64,000 nt of DNA from Clostridia bacterium. Lineage in GTDB: Bacteria > Bacillota > Clostridia > Oscillospirales > Acutalibacteraceae. The stretch's first letter is position 1, and every line of letters starts with the position of its first letter. Below are positions 9,721 through 17,101 of the stretch, piece after piece. Where the stretch lies: assembly GCA_024404145.1 (NCBI GenBank), contig JAKSQK010000005.1:1-64000 (forward strand), given 5' to 3'. The notes below the pieces were generated by a model. That model was not told the DNA's origin. It made no database searches and saw only the letters and a list, made by a program, of their open reading frames with translations. The position numbers were made by a program, and so were the translations under genes.

Positions 9721-9726
9721 GTTATT

Positions 9727-11208
9727 TTATGAATGATAGAGTTTCTTTGTCTGGTACTTCGGTTCGCAGGTCATATTAACACCGAGTTTTCTGAAAGTTT
9801 GCTCATCAACCCTTGCGAGGATAACGGTTGAATGGGCTTCAAGACCTTTGAGTTTTGAAAGACTGTCAAGCGCTTTTTTTGCAAGGTCGTTAGTAGCAGC
9901 GCAAATCGAAAGGGCAATTAAAACTTCGTCGATATGAAGGCGAGGATTATGGTTACCGAGTATTTCGGTTTTCATTTTTTGAACCGGCTCGATAATCGTT
10001 GGCGATAAGAGGTTTATATCGTCGGGTATACCGGCAACTTCTTTCAACGCATTAAGAAGCATTGAAGAAGAGGAACCTAAAAGGGAAGAGGTTTTTCCGG
10101 TAATAATCTTGCCATTGTCAAGTTCGATAGCAGAGGCGGGCGCGCCGGTTTCTTCGGCCTTTTTGTTGGCGGCACTGATAACCGGACGGTCGTTTATACT
10201 TATCTTTAACTGATTCATCAGAAGTTCAATTTTTGTAACTTCCGACTGTTCTCCCAAACCCTGTCTTACATTATCAAGAGCAGTATAATATCTGCGGATA
10301 ATTTCTTTGTTTGCGGCCTCTTTGCAAATCTGGTCATCGCATATTGCAAAACCTGCCATATTTACACCCATATCGGTAGGGCTTTTATATGGCGATTCGC
10401 CGAGAATTCCTTCCATCATAGCATTAAGAACGGGGAATATTTCGATATCTCTGTTATAGTTAACGGTAGTCTTGCCATAAGCTTCGAGATGGAACGGGTC
10501 TATCATATTAACATCATTAAGGTCGGCGGTTGCGGCTTCGTAGGCAACATTTACGGGATGTTTAAGCGGAATACTCCAAATCGGGAAGGTTTCAAATTTT
10601 GCATATCCTGCTGTAATTCCTCTTTTATGCTCATGATAAAGTTGGGAAAGGCAGGTTGCCATTTTTCCGCTTCCGGGGCCGGGGGCGGTTATAACAACGA
10701 GTTTTCTTGAAGTTTCGATATAATCATTCTTTCCGAAACCTTCTTCGCTGACAATAAGCGGGATATTAGAAGGATATTCCGCTATCGGATAATGACGGTA
10801 GGTTTTGATACCTAAACTGTTAAGGCGGTTTTCAAAAGCTATTGCAGACGGTTGACCTGTAAATCTTGTAATTACAACACTGCCGACATAAAGACCGATA
10901 CCTCTAAATGCATCTATCAGACGAAGCGTATCAAGGTCGTAAGTAATGCCGAGGTCGCCCCTGCGCTTGTTCTTTTCGATGGCATCGGCATTTATGGCGA
11001 TGATTATTTCGGCATCGTCTTTAAGTTCCAAAAGCATTTTGACCTTTGAATCTGGAGCAAATCCGGGTAAAACCCTTGAAGCATGGTAATCATCAAATAA
11101 CTTTCCGCCGAATTCCATATATAGCTTATCGCCGAACATAGCAATTCTGTCTCTTATGTTCTGCGATTGCAACTGAATGTATTTTTCGTTATCAAATCCT
11201 ACTTTCAA
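9727..11208 (-). CDS. DUF1846 (UPF0371) family protein
   Basis: The 493-residue protein matches the DUF1846 family over its full length: an N-terminal MKVGFDNEKY, a glycine-rich APGPGSGKMA segment near residue 175 that resembles a phosphate-binding loop, and the SLLGSSSSMLLN region. The family is widespread in anaerobic Firmicutes and its reaction is not established. The P-loop-like motif suggests nucleotide or phosphate binding. The start is TTG 11208: the residues right after it match the family's N-terminus, and AAGGGAAAG lies a short distance upstream. The gene has its own terminator and no operon partner. Confidence 0.9.
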   Translation of the reverse strand: MKVGFDNEKYIQLQSQNIRDRIAMFGDKLYMEFGGKLFDDYHASRVLPGFAPDSKVKMLLELKDDAEIIIAINADAIEKNKRRGDLGITYDLDTLRLIDAFRGIGLYVGSVVITRFTGQPSAIAFENRLNSLGIKTYRHYPIAEYPSNIPLIVSEEGFGKNDYIETSRKLVVITAPGPGSGKMATCLSQLYHEHKRGITAGYAKFETFPIWSIPLKHPVNVAYEAATADLNDVNMIDPFHLEAYGKTTVNYNRDIEIFPVLNAMMEGILGESPYKSPTDMGVNMAGFAICDDQICKEAANKEIIRRYYTALDNVRQGLGEQSEVTKIELLMNQLKISINDRPVISAANKKAEETGAPASAIELDNGKIITGKTSSLLGSSSSMLLNALKEVAGIPDDINLLSPTIIEPVQKMKTEILGNHNPRLHIDEVLIALSICAATNDLAKKALDSLSKLKGLEAHSTVILARVDEQTFRKLGVNMTCEPKYQTKKLYHS

Positions 11209-11375
11209 TATTTTTCTTTCCCTTCTAAACCTTTAATCCAAAGATATATTATAACAAAATCTCATTGTATATGCAATAGTTTTAAGCAAAAAAATTAAAT
11301 GAAATTGTTGGAAAACCGCTAAAAAAATCGAAAAAAGCAATTTATCAAAATTGTATAATTTTTTTAACATTTTGC

Positions 11376-11404
11376 TTGACAAATTGTAAATAATGTATTA
11401 TAAT
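11376..11404 (+). promoter_or_regulatory. Consensus sigma-A promoter of a small transcription unit
   Basis: TTGACA (11376-11381) and TATAAT (11399-11404) are both perfect consensus, 17 bases apart, making this the best promoter in the window. It drives rightward into the repeat-bearing non-coding stretch, not directly into argG, which has its own promoter after an intervening terminator. An imperfect palindrome (CAATTT-ATCA-AAATTG, 11338-11353) lies just upstream. Confidence 0.85.
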
Positions 11405-11410
11405 TAAAAT

Positions 11411-11635
11411 AGAAAAGAAAGGTGTGGATAAAAATGAAAGATACTCCACCGGAAAGTAATCTTAAATAAACCGAAAGAGGTGAGTCCGAAAATTACTTAA
11501 ATTTCTTTTCTAACGATATTATTATAAGGTGAGTCCGATGTACAAAATTTATTGATTTCAAACTATATTTAATTGGTGAGTCCGATGTACATTTAATATA
11601 TAAGGCGGGATTGTGTTTGCAGTCCCGCTTTTATT
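11411..11635 (+). ncRNA. Candidate structured small RNA or mini-ORF leader
   Basis: A unit of about 225 nt runs from a consensus promoter to a strong terminator (stem GCGGGA/TCCCGC at 11605-11628, then T-rich). AGAAAAGAAA (11411-11420) is perfectly complementary to 11502-11511 and could close a first domain. That domain would hold the hairpin GGTGTGGA/TCCACC (11421-11450) and the pairing AAGTAAT/ATTACTT. CGGA (11450-11453) with TCCG (11485-11488) would cross the last pairing as a pseudoknot. Three GGTGAGTCCG copies follow one another. It also holds very short ORFs with Shine-Dalgarno-like sequence: 11 codons at 11434, and MYKIY and MYI after repeats 2 and 3. I do not recognise it as T-box, 6S or any riboswitch class. 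RNA versus leader-peptide roles cannot be separated by reading alone. Confidence 0.55.
11479..11590 (+). repeat. Three-copy direct repeat GGTGAGTCCG(ATGTAC)
   Basis: Copies start at 11479, 11528 and 11575. The last two are identical over 16 bases (GGTGAGTCCGATGTAC) and the first shares ten. Spacings of 49 and 47 bases with unrelated A/T-rich spacers argue for selected motifs rather than a simple tandem duplication. GGTGA resembles the ribosome-binding core and ATG follows in two copies. Confidence 0.8.
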
Positions 11636-11638
11636 TTT
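11605..11638 (+). terminator. Terminator of the small unit upstream of argG
   Basis: The hairpin GCGGGATTG / CAgTCCCGC is followed by TTTTATTTTTTT. It separates the repeat-bearing transcript from argG. Confidence 0.85.
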
Positions 11639-11650
11639 TTGTTTTTAATA

Positions 11651-11679
11651 TTGACAAATGCTCTTTTTAGGTGTATCAT
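11651..11679 (+). promoter_or_regulatory. Predicted sigma-A promoter of argG-argH
   Basis: TTGACA (11651-11656) and TATCAT (11674-11679) are 17 bases apart, with argG starting 34 bases downstream. I could not recognise a convincing ARG box (ArgR operator) over it. Confidence 0.75.
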
Positions 11680-11713
11680 ATACTGCATAAATATTCAAAA
11701 AGAGGGTAATTTT

Positions 11714-12943
11714 ATGAAAAAAGAGTGCATAAAAAAGGTTATTCTTGCATATTCCGGTGGGCTTGATACTTCGATTATCATTCCCTGGCTTAAAGAAAAC
11801 TATAATAACTGTGAGGTTGTTGCGGTTTCGGGAAATGTCGGTCAGGCGGAGGAGCTTGAAGGTCTTGAAGAAAAAGCGCTTAAAACTGGCGCTTCAAAAC
11901 TCTATGTTCTTGACCAAACCGATGAATATGTTGATGATTTTATAATTCCGACCATGAAGGCGGGTGCATACTACGAGGATTATCTGCTCGGAACTTCACA
12001 TGCAAGGCCCTGTATAGCAAAGGGACTTGTTGATATTGCAATAAAGGAAAAAGCAGATGCCATTTGCCACGGTTGTACCGGAAAGGGCAATGATCAGGTT
12101 CGTTTTGAACTTGCGATAAAGCATTTTGCGCCCGAAATGCCTATTATTGCGCCTTGGAGAGAATGGGATATCAAGTCGAGAGATGAAGAAATCGACTATG
12201 CCGAAGCCCATAATATACCTCTTAAAATAAACAGAGAAACAAACTATTCAAAGGATAAAAACCTATGGCATTTATCCCATGAGGGTCTTGACCTTGAAGA
12301 TACCGGAAACGAGCCGATGTATGAAAAGAAGGGCTTTTTGGAAATGGGCGTATCGCCTATTGACGCTCCCGATGAGCCGACTTATATAGAGCTTGAATTT
12401 GAAAAAGGCGTTCCTACAAAGCTTGACGGTAAAAAGATGACCGCAAAAGAGATTATTCTAAAACTCAACGAACTCGGCGGCAAAAACGGTATCGGAATAA
12501 TAGATATCGTTGAAAACAGACTTGTCGGAATGAAATGCAGGGGCGTTTACGAAACTCCCGGAGGTACAATTCTTTATAAGGCGCATGAAGCTCTTGAAAG
12601 TATTTGTCTTGATAAACTTACAATGCATGAAAAGCAAAAATTATCCATAACCTTTGCCGAACTTGTTTATAACGGTCAGTGGTTTACTCCGCTGAGAGAA
12701 GCCCTTTCGGCATTCGTTGATAAAACTCAGGAAACGGTTACGGGAAAAGTAAGACTGAAACTTTACAAAGGCAATATTATAAAGGCGGGGGTTTGGAGTG
12801 ATTATTCGCTTTACAGCGAAGAAATTGCAACCTTCGGCGAAAGCGATTACGACCAAAAAGATTCCGCAGGATTTATAAATCTTTACGGTCTACCTATTAA
12901 AGTTCAGGCGCTTGTTGATAAGAAAAATAAGAAGGATAAATAA
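11714..12943 (+). CDS. argG: Argininosuccinate synthase
   Basis: ArgG joins citrulline and aspartate using ATP to give argininosuccinate, the penultimate step of arginine synthesis. The 409-residue protein is full length, with the PP-loop AYSGGLDTS near the N-terminus, then [10 protein letters not shown] and [12 protein letters not shown]. The start is ATG 11714, behind AGAGGG, rather than an in-frame codon further upstream. Its stop abuts the argH start with no gap, so the two are surely co-transcribed. No carbamoyl-phosphate or ornithine steps of the pathway are in this window. Confidence 0.97.
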   Translation: MKKECIKKVILAYSGGLDTSIIIPWLKENYNNCEVVAVSGNVGQAEELEGLEEKALKTGASKLYVLDQTDEYVDDFIIPTMKAGAYYEDYLLGTSHARPCIAKGLVDIAIKEKADAICHGCTGKGNDQVRFELAIKHFAPEMPIIAPWREWDIKSRDEEIDYAEAHNIPLKINRETNYSKDKNLWHLSHEGLDLEDTGNEPMYEKKGFLEMGVSPIDAPDEPTYIELEFEKGVPTKLDGKKMTAKEIILKLNELGGKNGIGIIDIVENRLVGMKCRGVYETPGGTILYKAHEALESICLDKLTMHEKQKLSITFAELVYNGQWFTPLREALSAFVDKTQETVTGKVRLKLYKGNIIKAGVWSDYSLYSEEIATFGESDYDQKDSAGFINLYGLPIKVQALVDKKNKKDK

Positions 12944-14317
12944 ATGGCAAAAATGTGGGAAGGTGTTACAAGCGGTATAACCGATAGTTTAGCCGATGAT
13001 TTCAACTCTTCTATCGGTTTTGACAGCCGTATGTATGCCGAGGATATAAAAGGCAGTATGGTTCATGCCGAAATGCTTTCAAATAAGGGTATTATAGCCC
13101 AAGACGAAGCCGAAAAAATAATCGAGGGACTTGAAGGCATTTTAAGCGATATCGAAAACGGAACTTTGAAAATAGATTATTCATGCGAAGATATCCATAT
13201 GTTTATCGAAGCCGAACTTACGGGCCGCTTAGGCGAATTAGGCAAGAAACTTCATACCGCAAGAAGCCGAAACGATCAGGTTGCTCTTGATTTGCGCCTT
13301 AATATGAGGAAAGAAATCGACGAAATATCCGATTTACTTAAAGAATTTATCGGAATTATTTGCGATAAGGCGGAAGAAAATAAAGGGATAATTATGCCCG
13401 GTTATACCCATCTTCAAAGGGCGCAGCCGATAACATTCGGCCATCAGATTATGGCTTATGCCATGATGTTTTTAAGAGATATCGAAAGGTTGGCAGATGC
13501 GAAAAAACGGCTTAATATTTCGCCTATCGGCTCTTGCGCACTGGCAGGAACAACCTATAATACGGATAGGTTTTTCGAGGCGGAAAAATTAGGGTTTGAA
13601 GGGCCCTGTCTTAATTCTATAGACGGTGTTTCGGACAGAGATTTTGTTTTGGAAATTCTTTTCGATATTTCGGCAATTATGATGCATTTATCAAGATTTT
13701 CCGAAGAGATTATTCTTTGGTCGAGCTGGGAGTTTAAGTTTATAACTCTTGACGATGCTTATACAACCGGTTCCTCTATAATGCCACAGAAAAAGAACCC
13801 CGATATGGCTGAACTTGTTCGGGGTAAAACGGGCAGAGTTTACGGAGATTTAATGGCTTTGCTGACCACCCTTAAAGGCATACCACTTGCTTATAATAAA
13901 GATATGCAAGAGGATAAAGAGGGTGTTTTTGATGCCGTTGATACCGTTAAAATGTGCATAAAAATCTTTATCGGAATGATAAAAACCTTAAAAACAATAC
14001 CCGAAAATATGCTCAAAGCGGCGCAAAAGGGTTTTATAAATGCAACCGACCTTGCCGATTATCTTGTAAAAAAAGGCGAAAGTTTCAGAAATGCCTATAA
14101 AATTTCGGGTAAAATTGTTGCCGACTGTATGGAAAACGGTTATATTCTCGAAAATTATCCGCTTGAAAAGTATAAAGAAAAGAGCAGATTATTTGAAAGC
14201 GACCTTTATGACGCCATTGACCTTACCGAATGCGTAAATAAGCGCATAAGCTTTGGCGGAACGGGCATAAAATCGGTTGAAAATCAGATTTCGGTAGTAA
14301 GAGAAAAATTAAAATAA
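12944..14317 (+). CDS. argH: Argininosuccinate lyase
   Basis: ArgH splits argininosuccinate into arginine and fumarate. The 457-residue protein belongs to the fumarase/aspartase superfamily and shows the family signature GSSIMPQKKNPD near residues 276-287, whose loop carries the catalytic serine. SRNDQVALDLRL and GYTHLQRAQP complete the active-site regions. Translation starts directly after the argG stop. A strong terminator follows, closing the argGH operon. Confidence 0.97.
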   Translation: MAKMWEGVTSGITDSLADDFNSSIGFDSRMYAEDIKGSMVHAEMLSNKGIIAQDEAEKIIEGLEGILSDIENGTLKIDYSCEDIHMFIEAELTGRLGELGKKLHTARSRNDQVALDLRLNMRKEIDEISDLLKEFIGIICDKAEENKGIIMPGYTHLQRAQPITFGHQIMAYAMMFLRDIERLADAKKRLNISPIGSCALAGTTYNTDRFFEAEKLGFEGPCLNSIDGVSDRDFVLEILFDISAIMMHLSRFSEEIILWSSWEFKFITLDDAYTTGSSIMPQKKNPDMAELVRGKTGRVYGDLMALLTTLKGIPLAYNKDMQEDKEGVFDAVDTVKMCIKIFIGMIKTLKTIPENMLKAAQKGFINATDLADYLVKKGESFRNAYKISGKIVADCMENGYILENYPLEKYKEKSRLFESDLYDAIDLTECVNKRISFGGTGIKSVENQISVVREKLK

Positions 14318-14328
14318 CAAACAGTTTT

Positions 14329-14360
14329 GGAGTTCTGCAAACGGCAGAACTCCTTTTTTT
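14329..14360 (+). terminator. Terminator of argGH
   Basis: The perfect 10-bp stem GGAGTTCTGC / GCAGAACTCC has a five-base loop followed by seven T. Confidence 0.92.
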
Positions 14361-14361
14361 A

Positions 14362-14390
14362 TTGATTTGTATATGAAAATATGTTATGAT
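14362..14390 (+). promoter_or_regulatory. Predicted sigma-A promoter of the ABC-2 permease gene
   Basis: TTGATT (14362-14367) and TATGAT (14385-14390) are 17 bases apart. The promoter begins directly after the argH terminator. Confidence 0.65.
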
Positions 14391-14421
14391 ATATTTTAGA
14401 TTAAATTAAAGGAAAGATGTT

Positions 14422-15288
14422 ATGGCAGAAAAAACTTTTAAGACCGAAATAACTTCTAAACATAAATTGTTTGATTTGCATATTAGGGAAACTTTTGAAT
14501 ATAAAGACCTTATTTTTCTTTTTGTAAAGCGTGATTTCAAATCCCGTTATAAGCAAACTGTTTTAGGGCCGCTTTGGGCGATAATTCAGCCGTTGCTTAC
14601 AACCATTGTTTTTACCGTAATTTTCGGAAATTTAGCAAAACTGACAACCGCCGATGTTGCGGGAAAATATAATATTCCGAACTTTGTTTTTTATATGTCG
14701 GGAAACATTTGTTGGCAGTATTTTGCGGGTACTTTAAGCGCAACTTCAAGTACATTTTTAGCCAATAAAGGAACGATGGGAAAGGTATATTACCCAAGAC
14801 TTGTAACCCCGATTTCAACGGCTTTTTCCGGCTTGATTTCCTTTGGAATTCAACTTGTTATGCTTTTTGGATTTTGGACTTATTTTCTGATAAAAGGCGG
14901 AACGAGCATAAGGGTTTCGCCCATGCTTCTTATGATACCGCTTGTAATAATTCAGCTGATAGTTTTATCGGTAGGTTGCGGAATAATTATTTCCTCGGTT
15001 ACGACCAAATACCGTGATCTCAGTATGCTTGTCGGATTCGGGCTTTCGCTTTGGCATTATGCAACCCCGATAGCATACGGTTTAAGACTCATTCCGCAAA
15101 AATATGCATCAATTTATTTGCTTAATCCCGTAACCTCAATAATAACAACATTCAGATATGCAGTTTTGGGAGTAGGGTATTTTAACATCGGGTATTACCT
15201 TATAAGTTGGGCATTCAGTATAACCTTCTTCTTTATCGGAATTGTATTATTCAGCCGAATTGAAAGGGTATTTATGGATACAATTTAA
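14422..15288 (+). CDS. ABC-2 type polysaccharide/teichoic acid export permease (Wzm/TagG-like)
   Basis: The 288-residue protein has about six membrane segments and the ABC-2 polysaccharide permease pattern. This includes the cytoplasmic entry motif VKRDFKSRYKQTVLGPLW, the re-entrant IISSVTTKYRDLS region and a C-terminus ERVFMDTI, so it is complete. Such permeases export lipid-linked O-polysaccharides or teichoic acids with an ATPase partner (Wzt/TagH) that normally sits directly downstream. Here no ATPase gene follows: a terminator and then a phage-tail-like gene come next. The partner must be elsewhere or shared. It is a single-gene unit next to, but not part of, the large polysaccharide operon. 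Confidence 0.88.
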   Translation: MAEKTFKTEITSKHKLFDLHIRETFEYKDLIFLFVKRDFKSRYKQTVLGPLWAIIQPLLTTIVFTVIFGNLAKLTTADVAGKYNIPNFVFYMSGNICWQYFAGTLSATSSTFLANKGTMGKVYYPRLVTPISTAFSGLISFGIQLVMLFGFWTYFLIKGGTSIRVSPMLLMIPLVIIQLIVLSVGCGIIISSVTTKYRDLSMLVGFGLSLWHYATPIAYGLRLIPQKYASIYLLNPVTSIITTFRYAVLGVGYFNIGYYLISWAFSITFFFIGIVLFSRIERVFMDTI

Positions 15289-15302
15289 GTTTTTGGCTAT
15301 AA

Positions 15303-15335
15303 AACCGGCGCTTGTTAAAAAAGCGTCGGTTTTTT
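15303..15335 (+). terminator. Terminator of the ABC-2 permease gene
   Basis: The stem AACCGGCGCTT / AAGCGTCGGTT (one mismatch or wobble) is followed by five to six T. Confidence 0.85.
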
Positions 15336-15422
15336 GTCGTCGAATGTCGCAAATTTCGGGCTTATAATCATTATAGCGCACAGCAAAGATAAATAGATTT
15401 TTCTATTTGGAAAGGAGAACAA

Positions 15423-16925
15423 ATGATTGAAGCCAGTTTTGAGTGTCAGCAGATGACGCTCGAATATGTCGGCATAGTCGAGGACAGCGTAAGATTTCTT
15501 AAAATCCATTTTAATTTTGACGAATATTGGGACGGTGCAGAAAAAACGGCGGTTTTCGAGCATAACGGCGAAAAATATTTAGTTGCGCTCTGCGAAGGAA
15601 ACAGTATGTATCTCGGCAATAATACCTGCTATGTACCGCAAGAGGTAATCAAAGCAACAAGTTTTTTTGTTTCGGTCTTTGCGCAAAAAAACAATACCGT
15701 TATAACATCTTCATCGGAGCCGGTAACGGTAGAAGAAAGCAACGAAAACAAAAATATTCCGTCTGACCCTACGCCGTCATCTTGGACGCAGATGCTCGGC
15801 ATTGCAAACTATGCAAAAGAGGTTGCCGAAGCGGTCGAAGAAAGGGCGGACAGCGGAGAATTTGACGGTGTCGGAGTAGTTTCGGGCGGTACCGAAAATC
15901 AGATTTTGGCAAAGGCATCAAATGAAGATTATGATACAAAATGGGTTACTCCCGTAAATGCCTATTCGAAAACTGAATCCGATGCGGTATATGTTAAAAA
16001 AACGGTAAAAATAAACGAAAAACCGCTCGAAAACGATATTTCTTTAACCGCAAATGATGTCGGCGCATATGAAAAACCGTCGAACGGCATCCCGAAAAGC
16101 GACCTTTCAAGCGGTGTTAAATCGAGTCTTGCCAAAGCGGATACGGCTTTGCAGGAACACCAGAGTTTAACCGATTATGCCGAAAAAATATGGGTGGAAG
16201 ACAAGGGGTATCTGACCGAGCATCAAAGTTTAGTTAATTACTATACCAAAGGGCAGGTTGATAATCTTATTCCTACGGTTGACTCCGTTTATGACTTTGA
16301 AAGCCCTAATCCTCAAAGCGGAACTGCGCTCGGTTCGGCGATAGCAGATTTAACGCTTTATATCGATACGAAGGATGCTGAAAAGCAGGATAAACTTATT
16401 GCAGGAGATAATATTACTATCGACGAAAATAATGTTATAAGTTCGAGCGGTTCGGGCGGAAGTTTGGAAAAATGGGAACTTTTAGGCGAAATAACGCATG
16501 ACGGTTCAACTTCAAGATATTTCTTTTCGCAGGATTCAAACGGTAATCCGCTAAACCTGAAAGCGGCATCTGTTTTGATGGATAACTGCATAATAAACGA
16601 TATTTCAGATGAGCATTATATCGGCATAAACTTTAACAAAATCGGAAAAACTTATGCCTATTTTCAGAAAAATACTGCGATAACGCAACATGCCTTCATT
16701 TCGTTCACCAAAAAGAACGGATTTAATGTTATAGAGGGCAGTCATTTTGTTAGCGAAAACGGCGGATTTGCAAATTTGGGACAGGCATCGTTCCCGCTTA
16801 AAGAATTTCCCGTAAAATACGCAGACTCTCAAAGTAATTTAACTACTTGGCTGTGGATAGATATTGATTCAGGTTCAATTCTTAACAGCGGCGCAAAGTT
16901 TTATGTTTACGGAATAAAAGCATAA
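15423..16925 (+). CDS. Phage tail/baseplate-like structural protein (orphan)
   Basis: The 500-residue protein looks like a phage minor structural or receptor-binding protein. Its N-terminal 100 residues follow the baseplate-upper-protein pattern seen in Clostridia phages (a WDGAEKTAVF segment, then YVPQEVI and a beta-rich module). Tail-fibre-like pieces follow: LAKASNEDYDTKWVTP near 160, YSKTESDAVYVKK near 180, LSSGVKSSLAKADTALQ and YYTKGQVDNL near 273. After a GSGGS linker near 340 comes a beta-rich C-terminal domain that could bind a ligand. There is no signal peptide or membrane segment. AAAGGAG precedes ATG 15423, and terminators flank it on both sides. No capsid, portal, lysin or integrase gene is near. 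It could be a domesticated remnant or part of a dispersed tailocin-like system. Confidence 0.7.
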   Translation: MIEASFECQQMTLEYVGIVEDSVRFLKIHFNFDEYWDGAEKTAVFEHNGEKYLVALCEGNSMYLGNNTCYVPQEVIKATSFFVSVFAQKNNTVITSSSEPVTVEESNENKNIPSDPTPSSWTQMLGIANYAKEVAEAVEERADSGEFDGVGVVSGGTENQILAKASNEDYDTKWVTPVNAYSKTESDAVYVKKTVKINEKPLENDISLTANDVGAYEKPSNGIPKSDLSSGVKSSLAKADTALQEHQSLTDYAEKIWVEDKGYLTEHQSLVNYYTKGQVDNLIPTVDSVYDFESPNPQSGTALGSAIADLTLYIDTKDAEKQDKLIAGDNITIDENNVISSSGSGGSLEKWELLGEITHDGSTSRYFFSQDSNGNPLNLKAASVLMDNCIINDISDEHYIGINFNKIGKTYAYFQKNTAITQHAFISFTKKNGFNVIEGSHFVSENGGFANLGQASFPLKEFPVKYADSQSNLTTWLWIDIDSGSILNSGAKFYVYGIKA

Positions 16926-16933
16926 AGTAATGG

Positions 16934-16967
16934 CGGCAACCGTTTTTAGAAGCGGTTGCCGTTTTTT
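16934..16967 (+). terminator. Terminator of the phage-tail-like gene
   Basis: The perfect 9-bp stem CGGCAACCG / CGGTTGCCG is followed by six T. Confidence 0.92.
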
Positions 16968-16993
16968 GTTCGAAAAATCGTAATGATTTTCGT

Positions 16994-17011
16994 TTTTTTA
17001 TCAAAAATCGG
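16994..17011 (+). promoter_or_regulatory. Candidate operator shared with the glycogen operon
   Basis: TTTTTTATCAAAAATCGG lies immediately upstream of the -35 box of the polysaccharide promoter. The same 18 bases, in reverse orientation, lie just upstream of the glgB promoter (59117-59134). Here it also forms part of an inverted repeat, CAAAAATC-GGTT-GATTTTTG (17002-17021), that overlaps the -35 box. Confidence 0.45.
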
Positions 17012-17040
17012 TTGATTTTTGTGGTATATTGTGTTATTAT
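17012..17040 (+). promoter_or_regulatory. Predicted sigma-A promoter of the polysaccharide operon
   Basis: TTGATT (17012-17017) and TATTAT (17035-17040) are 17 bases apart. It is the only convincing promoter seen before the run of rightward genes that ends at 49342. Confidence 0.65.
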
Positions 17041-17101
17041 ATTATAACAAATAATTTGCTTTAATTTTTATGTATATATAAATAAATAAAAAAAGGGATG
17101 G

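Noticed and set aside
11479-11590. CRISPR array from the three direct repeats
   Set aside because: Only three short copies (10-16 bases), spacers of about 31-39 bases that are A/T-rich, no palindromic repeat and no cas genes.
11411-11713. T-box or arginine-responsive riboswitch leader for argG
   Set aside because: No T-box sequence (AGGGTGG-type) or specifier stem was found, and a terminator plus a new promoter separate the structured stretch from argG.
15423-16925. Active prophage
   Set aside because: No integrase, capsid, terminase, portal, holin or lysin gene and no attachment-site repeats were seen; only one tail-like gene is present.
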